Source: Anaerostipes amylophilus (lineage in GTDB: Bacteria; Bacillota; Clostridia; Lachnospirales; Lachnospiraceae). From it: a stretch of DNA of 64,000 bases. The first letter of the stretch is position 1. The number at the start of each line of letters is the position of its first letter. The stretch is from positions 1-64,000 of the forward strand of contig NZ_JAOQJG010000008.1 of the NCBI RefSeq assembly GCF_025567365.1, in the 5' to 3' direction. The position numbers and the translations under genes are program-made. The notes under the pieces were generated by a model. The model was not told the DNA's origin. It saw only the letters and a list, made by a program, of their open reading frames with translations, and made no database searches. Shown piece after piece: positions 8,701 through 17,173 of this stretch.

Positions 8701-10063
8701 TCTCCGTCTCCTCTTCTAACGCTAATGCTGCTTTTACCATAAGTGCACATTCAACTCTCTTGCGTTCTAATTTACATCCGATCTCATAAGTTCCATTGAT
8801 CGTACCATTAAAGTTATAAGAGTTTGCGCTGCATCCACCGCTGCAATAGAATCTTGCAAAACATTTTTTACATTCTTCTTTGGAGTATACATTACATGCT
8901 TTGAATTCTTTGACGATCTCATCTTTCTTAATACCTTCGAAGACATTACCCATTAAGAAATCTTCTTCTCCTACAAACTGGTGACATGGATATAAATCTC
9001 CCCATGGTGTTACTGCAAGATATTCTGTTCCAGAACCGCATCCAGATAAACGTTTCGCTACACATGGTCCTCCTGTTAAGTCGATCATAAAGTGGAAGAA
9101 TGTAAATCCTTTTCCTTCTTTCTCTCTCTTGATCATCTCTTTTGCCAGAAGATCATATTCTTCCATGATCTTTGGAAGATCTTCTTCTTTGATCGCATAA
9201 TCTGCTGTATCTGGTGCCACAACAGGCTCTACGGAAATCTGTTCGAATCCTTCATCTGCTAAATGCATAACATCTTTCGAAAAATCCAGATTATGATGTG
9301 TAAAAGTTCCCCTTACATAATATTTCTGCTGATTTCTACTGTCTGCAAATTTCTTAAATTTATCAATAATAAAGTCATAACTTCCTTTTCCATTTCGAAA
9401 TGGTCTCATAAAATCATGAACTTCTTTTCTACCATCAACACTTAATACAACGTTATCCATCTCTTTATTCGCGAATTCCATGATATCGTCGTTTAATAAT
9501 ACACCATTTGTTGTCAGTGTAAAACGGAACTTCTTATCATGAGTCTTCTCTAAATCACGTCCATAAGCAACGATCTCTTTGACAACATCAAAGTTCATTA
9601 AAGGCTCTCCACCAAAGAAATCTACTTCCAGATTTCTACGATTTCCAGAGTTCTCTACAAGAAAATCTAAAGCTTTCTTACCAACTTCAGCACTCATTAA
9701 AGCACGTCTTCCTTTGTATTCTCCTTCTTCTGCGAAGCAATATCGACAGGCAAGGTTACAATCATGTGCAATGTGAAGACAAAGTGCCTTTACAACTGTT
9801 GGTCTGTCTTTGAATCCGCAAATGTATTCTTCATAACAATCTTCTGTAAATAATACACCTGCATCTTTTAATTCTGTAACTTCCTCATAAGATTCTCTTA
9901 CATCTTTTTCATCCCAAGATGATAATTCTTTGATGATCTCTTCTAATGTATGGTCTTCATATAAAGCGATCACTTCATAAGTCAGATCATCTACAACATG
10001 AACAGATCCACTTGCTACGTCAAGGACCATGTTATATCCATTGTTCTTATACTGATGAACCAT
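8687..10063 (-). CDS. scfB: SCIFF peptide maturase, radical SAM/SPASM protein
   Basis: This 458-residue radical SAM enzyme makes thioether cross-links in the SCIFF precursor (a ranthipeptide). An N-terminal peptide-binding (RRE-like) region covers about 1-85. The radical SAM cluster motif is C102xxxC106xxC109 (DCNLACRYC). VDFFGGEPLMN is the usual SAM-binding GGEP segment. A Cys-rich SPASM domain near the C-terminus includes SGCGSG, LYPCHQF, CKKCFARFYCSGGC and EIGCK, which would hold auxiliary Fe-S clusters. It lies about 100 bases after scfA, with a terminator-like hairpin between, and overlaps secDF. The length and neighbourhood match the Clostridia SCIFF maturase family well. Confidence 0.95.
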   Translation of the reverse strand: MVHQYKNNGYNMVLDVASGSVHVVDDLTYEVIALYEDHTLEEIIKELSSWDEKDVRESYEEVTELKDAGVLFTEDCYEEYICGFKDRPTVVKALCLHIAHDCNLACRYCFAEEGEYKGRRALMSAEVGKKALDFLVENSGNRRNLEVDFFGGEPLMNFDVVKEIVAYGRDLEKTHDKKFRFTLTTNGVLLNDDIMEFANKEMDNVVLSVDGRKEVHDFMRPFRNGKGSYDFIIDKFKKFADSRNQQKYYVRGTFTHHNLDFSKDVMHLADEGFEQISVEPVVAPDTADYAIKEEDLPKIMEEYDLLAKEMIKREKEGKGFTFFHFMIDLTGGPCVAKRLSGCGSGTEYLAVTPWGDLYPCHQFVGEEDFLMGNVFEGIKKDEIVKEFKACNVYSKEECKKCFARFYCSGGCSANSYNFNGTINGTYEIGCKLERKRVECALMVKAALALEEETENEEA

Positions 10064-10105
10064 TGTTTCTTTCTCCCTTTATCTGTTATTTATTTTCTTT
10101 CATGT

Positions 10106-10137
10106 AAAAAATGAGGCGGCCCACAAGGAACGCCTCA
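10106..10137 (-). terminator. Attenuator/terminator between SCIFF precursor and maturase
   Basis: On the minus strand TGAGGCG pairs with CGCCTCA (10112-10118 with 10131-10137) and is followed by a T-run. It lies after the scfA stop and before scfB. This would give much more precursor message than maturase message. Confidence 0.82.
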
Positions 10138-10162
10138 AGCATAGAGTCTTTGTTTTATTTGA

Positions 10163-10306
10163 CTATTTGCTGTGTTCGCAGGTCTGGTTACCTACTGTAC
10201 AAGATGTTTTACATGCTGACTGGCAAGATGTCTGGCATTCACCACATCCACCTTTTTTTACTGTGTTCTGTAATGTTTTATTTGTCAGAGTTTTAATATG
10301 TTTCAT
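10163..10306 (-). CDS. scfA: SCIFF ribosomal peptide precursor (six Cys in forty-five)
   Basis: This is a 47-residue peptide beginning MKHIKTLTNKTLQ. It has six Cys at 21, 24, 28, 32, 36 and 43, with Thr/Ser residues among them that can accept thioether links. The leader is basic and the core is GGCGECQTSC and onward. The frame is open upstream, but AGGAGG lies seven bases before ATG at 10306, so the short form is chosen. The peptide is the substrate of the adjacent radical SAM maturase. The family is nearly universal in Clostridia and its physiological role is unsettled; signalling or quorum functions have been proposed. Length, Cys count and neighbours all match. Confidence 0.95.
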   Translation of the reverse strand: MKHIKTLTNKTLQNTVKKGGCGECQTSCQSACKTSCTVGNQTCEHSK

Positions 10307-10362
10307 CTTATCGTCCTCCTGATTCTCATAAAATAACTTGCTATATTGTATCATATCCTAGG

Positions 10363-10728
10363 TCAAATAGCAAGCATTCCACCTAAAGTTCCTCCAGCAA
10401 TACATAAGAACAATGCTGTGATGCGTTCTGTTGAAAAAATAACTGTATTTTCCTGAAACACAACAGATATTAAAGTTAATATTGCGAAATATAATACTCC
10501 AACAAAAAATCCCCATAAGAACTTCCGTTTTCCAATCTTTTTTCCAATGATCATTCCTGCAAGGATTGAAGCAAAAATGTATGTAAGTGTAATGCCAAGA
10601 TTCGCCATCTTCGTCCCTGTATTGCTCTGATAAACAATAAATGCAAGAAGACACAACAATAGTCCGGTAACAATATAAGCAGCAACCAGACTTTGCACAA
10701 TATATAACACTTTCTTTTCTGGCCCCAT
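10363..10728 (-). CDS. Small four-helix membrane protein, TIGR04086-like
   Basis: This 121-residue protein is almost entirely hydrophobic, with about four transmembrane helices (for example SLVAAYIVTGLLLCLLAFIV and GFFVGVLYFAILTLISVVF) and a basic GKKIGKRK turn between helices 2 and 3. It lies directly upstream of the SCIFF precursor on the same strand. From memory this matches the TIGR04086 family, a membrane protein found next to SCIFF in Clostridia; I could not check this. A role in handling or export of the modified peptide is possible but unproven. The ATG at 10728 has an AAAGGAG site upstream. Confidence 0.75.
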   Translation of the reverse strand: MGPEKKVLYIVQSLVAAYIVTGLLLCLLAFIVYQSNTGTKMANLGITLTYIFASILAGMIIGKKIGKRKFLWGFFVGVLYFAILTLISVVFQENTVIFSTERITALFLCIAGGTLGGMLAI

Positions 10729-10826
10729 AGCAAATACTCCTTTCTTTCATTTAATATATGTCTGTTGTTTTGCTTCTATGTCTTTTTGTGATAAACTAAC
10801 ATTAAATATGTGAAAGGAGTTTTAAA

Positions 10827-11654
10827 ATGATTGATCTTCATATACATTCTACTTGTTCTGATGGGACTTTTACTCCGAAAGAAATTGTCCATAAAGTAAT
10901 TGAAAAGAATTTATATGGTTTTTCTCTTACTGATCATGATACAGTTGATGGTATTTCAGAAATCTTGGCAATGAATCTTCCTAAAGATTTAAAATTCATT
11001 CCTGGAATTGAAATTTCATGTGATACACTTCATCGTGAGATCCATATCTTAGGTTATGGAATTGATTGCAAGAACAAGGATTTAAATACCACATTAAATG
11101 ATCTGAGAGACAAAAGAATGAAACGTAATCTCGATATGATCGAATTATTCCAAAAAGATGGATTTCCTGTTACTCTTGAGAAATTACAACACGGAGACCC
11201 TAATACAGTTATTACACGTGCTCATTTTTCAAGAGTTCTTGTGGAAGAGGGCATCTGCACTTCCAGGGAACAGGCTTTTTCCAAATATCTCGGTGAAAAA
11301 TGTAAATACTATATTCCAAAACCATTTTTTGATCCGAAAGACTGCCTCAAATTAATTCTTGATGCAGGTGGCATTCCAGTTCTTGCTCATCCTTTTTTAT
11401 ATAAATTTTCTAATAAGGATACAAAACAGCTTATCCATGATCTGAAAGATTATGGTCTTGCTGGAATTGAAATTTACCATTCTTCCCACCATAAGGGACA
11501 AATCGCAAAATTAAGAGAATGGCAAAAAGAATATCATCTTTTAGCCTCTGGTGGTTCTGATTTTCACGGAACAAATAAACCTGATATAGATATTGGTACT
11601 GGCCGTGGGACACTTTATGTACCAGATCATCTTCTTGATGAACTTCTTAGATAA
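10827..11654 (+). CDS. PHP-domain phosphoesterase (TrpH/RNase AM-like)
   Basis: This 275-residue metal-dependent phosphoesterase of the polymerase and histidinol phosphatase fold begins MIDLHIHSTCSDGT, which carries the HxH metal ligands. It continues with SLTDHDTVDG, IPGIEISCD, PVLAHPF and ASGGSDFHG. All the usual PHP metal-binding motifs are present. Related proteins hydrolyse 3',5'-nucleotide bisphosphates or trim RNA 5' ends; which applies here is not clear. It is one of the few plus-strand genes, stands alone, has AAAGGAG before the ATG and ends at a bidirectional terminator. Confidence 0.88.
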   Translation: MIDLHIHSTCSDGTFTPKEIVHKVIEKNLYGFSLTDHDTVDGISEILAMNLPKDLKFIPGIEISCDTLHREIHILGYGIDCKNKDLNTTLNDLRDKRMKRNLDMIELFQKDGFPVTLEKLQHGDPNTVITRAHFSRVLVEEGICTSREQAFSKYLGEKCKYYIPKPFFDPKDCLKLILDAGGIPVLAHPFLYKFSNKDTKQLIHDLKDYGLAGIEIYHSSHHKGQIAKLREWQKEYHLLASGGSDFHGTNKPDIDIGTGRGTLYVPDHLLDELLR

Positions 11655-11655
11655 A

Positions 11656-11710
11656 AAAAGAATCTGGATGAAATATGAGCTCTATTCTCATATTTTCCAG
11701 ATTCTTTTTA
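11656..11710. terminator. Bidirectional terminator between converging PHP gene and yajC
   Basis: AGAATCTGGA (11659-11668) pairs with TCCAGATTCT (11696-11705). The stem is flanked by an A-run on the left and a T-run on the right, so it can stop transcription from both sides. Confidence 0.9.
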
Positions 11711-11723
11711 TTCATGAATTATC

Positions 11724-12017
11724 TTACTCGTCGTCAGATGATCCGTTTGCTTTCTCCATTGCCTGAATCGCTGATTTTTCCATTGGAATACGACAATGTT
11801 TGTCGTTACCAAATTCAACAATGATCGTAGTTTCATCAACTTTATCCACAACAACTCCGTAAAATCCACTTGTTGTTAACACACTGTCTCCAACTTCCAG
11901 AGCTTCCATCATCTGTCTTAACTCTTCATCTTTCTTCTTCTGTGGTCTGATTGTTAAAAAGTACATTAATGCAAAACAAATAACCAGCATCAGAATTGTC
12001 ATTGTAACCTGATCCAT
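11724..12017 (-). CDS. yajC: YajC, preprotein translocase accessory subunit
   Basis: This 97-residue protein has one N-terminal membrane helix (MTILMLVICFALMYFLTIRP), then the QKKKDEE segment and the LEVGDSVLTTSGFYGVV beta region typical of YajC. It associates with SecDF in the membrane. It is the last gene of the S1-aroC-tgt-yajC run and ends with Glu/Asp before the bidirectional terminator. The pairing of tgt and yajC is widely conserved. Confidence 0.94.
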   Translation of the reverse strand: MDQVTMTILMLVICFALMYFLTIRPQKKKDEELRQMMEALEVGDSVLTTSGFYGVVVDKVDETTIIVEFGNDKHCRIPMEKSAIQAMEKANGSSDDE

Positions 12018-12043
12018 TTTCTTCCTCCATCTTTCTAATAAGA

Positions 12044-13171
12044 TTACTGATTCATCATGCCATCAATCTTACGTTTCTTATATTCTTTGTAGTTTCCTTC
12101 TTCGATTGCCTGACGAATCTCACTCATCATTGTATTATAAAAATACAAGTTATGCAAGACACATAATCTCATTCCAAGCATTTCTTTTGCTTTCAGAAGG
12201 TGTCTGATGTAAGCTCTGCTGTAACTTCTGCAAGCTGGACACTGGCATCCTTCTTCGATTGGGCGATGATCAAGTTCATATTTTTTGTTGAACATGTTTA
12301 ATTTCCCCTGATTAGTATATACATGTCCATGGCGGCCATTTCTTGTTGGATATACACAGTCAAAGAAATCAACTCCACGGTCTACAGCCTCAAGAATATT
12401 CACTGGTGTACCAACTCCCATCAGATACGTTGGTTTATCTTCAGGCAGATATGGAACTGTTTCTTCGATGATATGATACATCTCATCATGTGTTTCTCCT
12501 ACTGCCAGACCGCCAAGAGCATATCCATCAAGATTCAGTTTTGAAATTTCTTTGGCGTGTTCAATACGGATATCTTCAAATGTTCCACCTTGATTGATTC
12601 CAAATAACATCTGATGTGGATTGACCGTGTCTTCCAAAGAGTTCAAACGATCCATCTCTTTCTTACATCTTACTAACCATCTTGTTGTACGATCTACAGA
12701 ATTCTGCATATATTCTCTTGTTGCAGGATGTGGCGGACACTCATCAAATGCCATCGCAATCGTAGACCCAAGATTGGACTGAATCTGCATACTTTCTTCT
12801 GGTCCCATAAAGATCTTTCTTCCATCGATATGAGAGGAGAAAGATACTCCTTCTTCTTTGATCTTGCGGAGTTTTGCCAGAGAAAATACCTGAAATCCGC
12901 CAGAATCTGTAAGAATTGGGCGATCCCAGTTCATAAATTTATGAAGTCCACCAAATTCTTTGATCAATTTATCACCTGTTCTTACATGCAGATGATATGT
13001 GTTTGATAACTCTACCTGAGTTCCGATCTCCCTAAGATCATCTGTGCTGACTGCACCTTTGATCGCTGCGACTGTTCCGACATTCATAAATACCGGTGTC
13101 TCAATCACTCCATGGACGGTTGTTAACCTTCCTCTTTTTGCTCTTCCGTCTTTTTTAATTAATTCATACAT
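12044..13171 (-). CDS. tgt: Queuine/preQ1 tRNA-guanine transglycosylase
   Basis: This 375-residue enzyme exchanges guanine 34 for preQ1 in tRNAs with GUN anticodons (queuosine pathway). TIM-barrel motifs include ILTDSGGFQVFS (catalytic Asp), AMAFDECPP, GINQGG, GGLAVGE and DFFDCVYPTRNGRHG, which carries the nucleophile region. The zinc site is seen as CQCPAC followed by a later His in CVLHNLYFY. Length is standard. It starts two bases after the aroC stop and leads into yajC. No queuosine synthesis genes are in the window, so the base may be salvaged or made elsewhere. Confidence 0.96.
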   Translation of the reverse strand: MYELIKKDGRAKRGRLTTVHGVIETPVFMNVGTVAAIKGAVSTDDLREIGTQVELSNTYHLHVRTGDKLIKEFGGLHKFMNWDRPILTDSGGFQVFSLAKLRKIKEEGVSFSSHIDGRKIFMGPEESMQIQSNLGSTIAMAFDECPPHPATREYMQNSVDRTTRWLVRCKKEMDRLNSLEDTVNPHQMLFGINQGGTFEDIRIEHAKEISKLNLDGYALGGLAVGETHDEMYHIIEETVPYLPEDKPTYLMGVGTPVNILEAVDRGVDFFDCVYPTRNGRHGHVYTNQGKLNMFNKKYELDHRPIEEGCQCPACRSYSRAYIRHLLKAKEMLGMRLCVLHNLYFYNTMMSEIRQAIEEGNYKEYKKRKIDGMMNQ

Positions 13172-13173
13172 TC

Positions 13174-14274
13174 TTACTCACCATAAATCTTTTTAATATT
13201 ATCCATTGTTGCTCCTAGATTCTTTAACACACCATCAAGAATCGTAACGGCTGCCATTGATTCTACCACAACTACAGCCCTTGGCACAATCATTGGATCA
13301 TGGCGCCCATGAATTTCAATCTCTACATTGTCAAGATCACGGTTGATCGTCTTCTGTGTTCTCGCAATGGATGGAGTTGGTTTGACCGCTGCACGAAATA
13401 CGATCGTACTTCCGTCACTCATTCCTCCAAGAACTCCGCCAGAATGATTCGTTTCTTTCACGGCTTTGCCATCCATACTGATAAAATTATCATTATTCTC
13501 TGATCCTCTAAGGTTTGCAGCTGCAAATCCATCTCCGATCTCAAACCCTTTAACAGCTCCAATAGACATAATTGCCTTCGAAAGTTCTGCATCCAGCTTA
13601 TCAAATACAGTTTCTCCAATACCAACTGGCATCCCTGTGATCTGGCATTCTATAATTCCACCGATCGAATCCTGTTCTTTGATCATCTGATCTGCTTTCT
13701 TGGCTACAAGATCTGCTGCTTCCTTATCTGGCATATTAAACGGATTGTTATTCATCTCATTAAGATCAAATCTATCCTCTGAAATCTCAATACCTGCAAT
13801 TGCCTTTGCATATGCCTTTACAGAAATTTCTAGTTCTTCAAGCACTTTCGCTGCAACTGCACCTGCAGCAACACGTCCGATCGTCTCTCGTCCTGATGAT
13901 CTTCCACCACCACGATAATCTCTGAAACCATATTTCATATCAAATGTAAAATCTGCATGTCCTGGACGGTAAACATCCTTAATATTACTATAATCCTTAG
14001 ATCTCTGATCCTTATTATATACAACCATGGAAATCGGTGTTCCTGTTGTCTTCCCTTCAAATACTCCAGAAAGAATCTCTACTTGATCTCCTTCCTTTCT
14101 CTGTGTTGTATACTTAGACTGTCCCGGTTTCCTGCGATCCAGATATTTCTGAACATCTTCTCTATCTAATGATAGCCCTGCCGGACATCCATCCACAACT
14201 ACTCCAACACCAGCACCATGTGTCTCTCCCCATGTTGTGATGCGGAAATTTGTACCAAAACCTGATCCTGCCAT
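13174..14274 (-). CDS. aroC: Chorismate synthase
   Basis: This 366-residue FMN-dependent lyase turns 5-enolpyruvylshikimate 3-phosphate into chorismate, the precursor for the trp operon at the other end of the window. Signatures are TWGETHGAGVGVVVDG at the N-terminus, RPGHADFT and RDYRGGGRSSGRET in the middle, GGMSDG and RHDPMIVPRA near the end. All the conserved His/Arg motifs are present. It lies between the S1-domain gene and tgt on the same strand with short gaps. Other shikimate genes are not adjacent except the DAHP synthase 16 kb away. Confidence 0.96.
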   Translation of the reverse strand: MAGSGFGTNFRITTWGETHGAGVGVVVDGCPAGLSLDREDVQKYLDRRKPGQSKYTTQRKEGDQVEILSGVFEGKTTGTPISMVVYNKDQRSKDYSNIKDVYRPGHADFTFDMKYGFRDYRGGGRSSGRETIGRVAAGAVAAKVLEELEISVKAYAKAIAGIEISEDRFDLNEMNNNPFNMPDKEAADLVAKKADQMIKEQDSIGGIIECQITGMPVGIGETVFDKLDAELSKAIMSIGAVKGFEIGDGFAAANLRGSENNDNFISMDGKAVKETNHSGGVLGGMSDGSTIVFRAAVKPTPSIARTQKTINRDLDNVEIEIHGRHDPMIVPRAVVVVESMAAVTILDGVLKNLGATMDNIKKIYGE

Positions 14275-14286
14275 ATGACTTCCTTC

Positions 14287-14985
14287 CTATAATTTGATAT
14301 TTGCCAGTAAATCTCCAAGACTCGTTCCTGCAGCATCTTCTGTATACTCTACTCCAGTTTCTTCTGCTTTCTTGGCTGCTTCTTTATCATCTTCTAATGC
14401 TTTGATGCTTAAGCTTACTTTACCATTTGCAACTTTTATGATCTTAACTGTTACCTGTTCTCCTTCTTTCACAACATCTTCTGGAGATTTTACTCTCTTC
14501 TGGCTTAACTGTGAAATATGAACTAATCCGCTGATTCCATCTCCAATATCAACAAACGCTCCATAAGGCATGATATTTTCTACAGTTCCTTCTACAACTG
14601 TTCCAACTTTTAACTCATTGATCTTATTTTCACGTTCTTTTCTTGCTTTCTCCTGCTCTACTGCTTTTGCTGATAAAACAAGTCTCTGCTCCTCTGGTTC
14701 CACTGTAATGATCTTTGCTTCTACATCTTTCTGTAACCATACATTTAAATCTTCAACATATTTTGTTGATAATAAAGATGCTGGAATAAATCCACGGATT
14801 CCTTCAACATAAACAATAACTCCACCATTAACGACTCCACCAACAGTCAGTGCAAGCACTTCTCCACTTTCTTTAAGCTCTTCTAAATGATTCCATACTG
14901 CATCTTCATTTGTTGCTGCTTTATTTAAAGATTCTTCTAACTGAGTTTCGAATTGTTCCATTGTTTCTTTTACTTCTTCTGCCAT
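14287..14985 (-). CDS. Two-domain S1 RNA-binding protein (RpsA-like)
   Basis: This 232-residue protein has two S1 repeats. The first (about 45-115) is divergent: GGVVNGGVIVYVEGIRGFIP then KIITVEPEEQRLVLS. The second (about 125-200) is canonical: GTVVEGTVENIMPYGAFVDI then GLVHISQLS. An acidic N-terminus and a short tail flank them. It resembles the short ribosomal-protein-S1 homologues of Firmicutes and probably binds mRNA or ribosomes. The frame is open to 15018, but ATG at 14985 has GGAGGAAG upstream and begins MAEEVKE, so I prefer it. It is the first gene of the aroC-tgt-yajC run behind a good promoter. Confidence 0.85.
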   Translation of the reverse strand: MAEEVKETMEQFETQLEESLNKAATNEDAVWNHLEELKESGEVLALTVGGVVNGGVIVYVEGIRGFIPASLLSTKYVEDLNVWLQKDVEAKIITVEPEEQRLVLSAKAVEQEKARKERENKINELKVGTVVEGTVENIMPYGAFVDIGDGISGLVHISQLSQKRVKSPEDVVKEGEQVTVKIIKVANGKVSLSIKALEDDKEAAKKAEETGVEYTEDAAGTSLGDLLANIKL

Positions 14986-15027
14986 AATAATCTTCCTCCG
15001 CTTTATTTTCTTAAACATTTATTTCAT

Positions 15028-15055
15028 ATTATAACATAGAATAAGAAAGATTCAA
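15028..15055 (-). promoter_or_regulatory. Sigma-A promoter for the S1-aroC-tgt-yajC operon
   Basis: TTGAAT (15050-15055) and TATAAT (15028-15033) on the minus strand are 16 bases apart, 43 bases before the S1 gene start. Confidence 0.75.
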
Positions 15056-15073
15056 GAACGCTGATATTCCTTG

Positions 15074-17173
15074 TTATTTTGAATATTTTCTGTAAAACAG
15101 CCATGCTGCTGATATAACACCAGCCATGCCTGCAGCTATCCATAAACCAAGCATCGACTTTTCTCTTTTGTCCTTGACTTTTGTCTCCTTTTTCTGATCT
15201 TTTTCTACCATTTGCTTGATCGGATGTGGCAGGATTTTGGTTACCGCAAACTTTATTCTTTTGTTTGTTACATTTCCAGCTGCATCTTTTGCTTGAAGTT
15301 TTAGCACATGAATCCCTGGTTCCAGCTTCTTAAAAGATATTTTGTTTGTTAAATTTTTTATTTCTTTTTCATCCAGCTTTACCTTTGTCCAATAATCTTT
15401 CTTATTTTCCAGAGATACTGCAACGATTGTTCCATAATCACATTCACTCTTTTCATTAAGACCACTCATCTGGATCACTGGTTTTTTTGTATCATAAAAA
15501 AATGTAATCTTTTTACTTGATACCCGTTCTCCATTTGCATCTACCGCATTAAGACTTATCCTATAATTTCCATTCTCTGTAATTGGCTGTTTTATATAAA
15601 CTTTATCTTTTTCCCATTCATATGAAACCTTCTGCCCATTCATAAGAAATTCTGTTACCTGTACAGGCTCTAAACTTACAACTTGAAATCCCGGTCTAAA
15701 ACTTTTCTCTGAAATATTCTTTCCTGCAAGTATTTTCTGCAAAAAATAAATATGAACGCCCTTTTTGTTGATCGTAAATTTCTTTGTCACAACATTTTGA
15801 TTTCCTGCCAGATCTAAAGCTTCCACTCGTAATACATAATACCCATCGTCTTTTATCTTATCCGGTATCCATCTTTTTCCATTCAGATAAATTCTTGTCT
15901 GCTTTTCATCCAGATTTTCATCTTTTACATGTAGTTTTACGTTTACAAATGTTTTATAGGACTTATTATTTTTTATCCCACTAATATAAATTTCAGGTTT
16001 TTTCATATCAATCTTAAATACTTTTTCCTCACTGATCGACGCATTTCCTGCCATATCTTCCACTTGAACCAAAAGATTATGCTTACCATTCCGGTCAAAT
16101 ACTACTTCACTCTCATAATATTCTCCTTTTTGAACAAAACCTTTCATCTGCTTCCCAGAAGTTATAACTTTTACAGCATTTTTTTGGAGATTTTCATCCT
16201 TGATCCTTATCTTTACTTTCTGATATCTGCTGACTTTTTGAAATTCATTTTGAGATCGTATCAATATTTCTGGCTTCTTTGTATCCAAAAAACAAACTGT
16301 ATGGAAACTATTTTCAGATCTATTTCCTGCTTCATCCTTTGTCCATATTTTCAGCTGATACTTTCCATCTTTTTTAATCTGTGGAATCTGATCTGTTTCT
16401 GTCTGTATTTGACCTGTCTGAAGCTGAGTTAATTGTGCATAAACGTGTACCAGAGGTCCTTCCGCCTGTTCTGATTCATATGTAAATTCAGGAATCTTTC
16501 CATACCATCCATTTAGAGATCTCTCACTGCACGTTATTTTAAATAACTGCGGCTTCTTTTTCCATAAACGGCACCAGATTTTTTGAATTTCACTATATCT
16601 TCCTGCATTAGAAACTGCTCTGATCAAAACAAGATCATCCATATCACGTTTCAACTCTAGTCTGCCATATTTCATTGATCTCCACTCATTATTACCAGTC
16701 TTATATTCATAGTGAGAAATTTTCGAAACTGCTTTTGAACCATGTGCTTCAAGTAAAATATCCTGATTGGTCCATTTTCCTGCTGTGTATGATCCACTGT
16801 CAACTTTTGGTATCGTTGGATTACTCAGTTCTATCGTGATTTTTCTTGTTTCCTCATATCCATTTCTATGAATCAGATGAATCTCATAATTTCCTTCTTC
16901 ATAAAATGTCATCTTCAAAGTTTGTTCATAATCCCATTCTCCTTCCCACTTCTGCCGGTTTACAAAAATCATAATATCATCTTTTGTACAGGATCCTTTC
17001 AGATCTACTTCCATTACCACGCTGCTTCGAAAAAATGGTTCTTCCCCAGTTCCTTTCCATGTAATATCCCAGACCGCTGTCTCTTCCATTCCTTTGGTAT
17101 CAGCAGGTATTGCAGATAAAAGGAGAAATAGTATGGCTGTCATGGTCATCAGTATTTTATGTTTTCTCTTCAT
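15074..17173 (-). CDS. Membrane-anchored Ig-like repeat protein, partner of kinase
   Basis: This is a 699-residue exported protein. A signal peptide covers about 1-25. Several Ig-like (Big/cadherin-like) repeats follow, each with a D/E-x-A-G-N signature: TKDEAGNRS, VEDMAGNAS, ALDLAGNQN, AVDANGER and AKDAAGNVT. Lines such as KKPEILI and KKPEIYISG mark the domain joints. A C-terminal membrane helix near 672-692 ends in a short basic tail without an LPxTG, so the bulk lies outside the membrane. Its ATG overlaps the kinase stop (ATGA), so the two are translationally coupled. It could be a surface sensor or scaffold for the kinase; this is inference. Confidence 0.78.
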   Translation of the reverse strand: MKRKHKILMTMTAILFLLLSAIPADTKGMEETAVWDITWKGTGEEPFFRSSVVMEVDLKGSCTKDDIMIFVNRQKWEGEWDYEQTLKMTFYEEGNYEIHLIHRNGYEETRKITIELSNPTIPKVDSGSYTAGKWTNQDILLEAHGSKAVSKISHYEYKTGNNEWRSMKYGRLELKRDMDDLVLIRAVSNAGRYSEIQKIWCRLWKKKPQLFKITCSERSLNGWYGKIPEFTYESEQAEGPLVHVYAQLTQLQTGQIQTETDQIPQIKKDGKYQLKIWTKDEAGNRSENSFHTVCFLDTKKPEILIRSQNEFQKVSRYQKVKIRIKDENLQKNAVKVITSGKQMKGFVQKGEYYESEVVFDRNGKHNLLVQVEDMAGNASISEEKVFKIDMKKPEIYISGIKNNKSYKTFVNVKLHVKDENLDEKQTRIYLNGKRWIPDKIKDDGYYVLRVEALDLAGNQNVVTKKFTINKKGVHIYFLQKILAGKNISEKSFRPGFQVVSLEPVQVTEFLMNGQKVSYEWEKDKVYIKQPITENGNYRISLNAVDANGERVSSKKITFFYDTKKPVIQMSGLNEKSECDYGTIVAVSLENKKDYWTKVKLDEKEIKNLTNKISFKKLEPGIHVLKLQAKDAAGNVTNKRIKFAVTKILPHPIKQMVEKDQKKETKVKDKREKSMLGLWIAAGMAGVISAAWLFYRKYSK

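Noticed and set aside
10358..10750. A 130-residue Cys/Tyr-rich frame overlapping the TIGR04086-like gene
   Set aside because: It is a shifted frame of the hydrophobic gene. The 121-residue frame has a better start and a coherent membrane topology.
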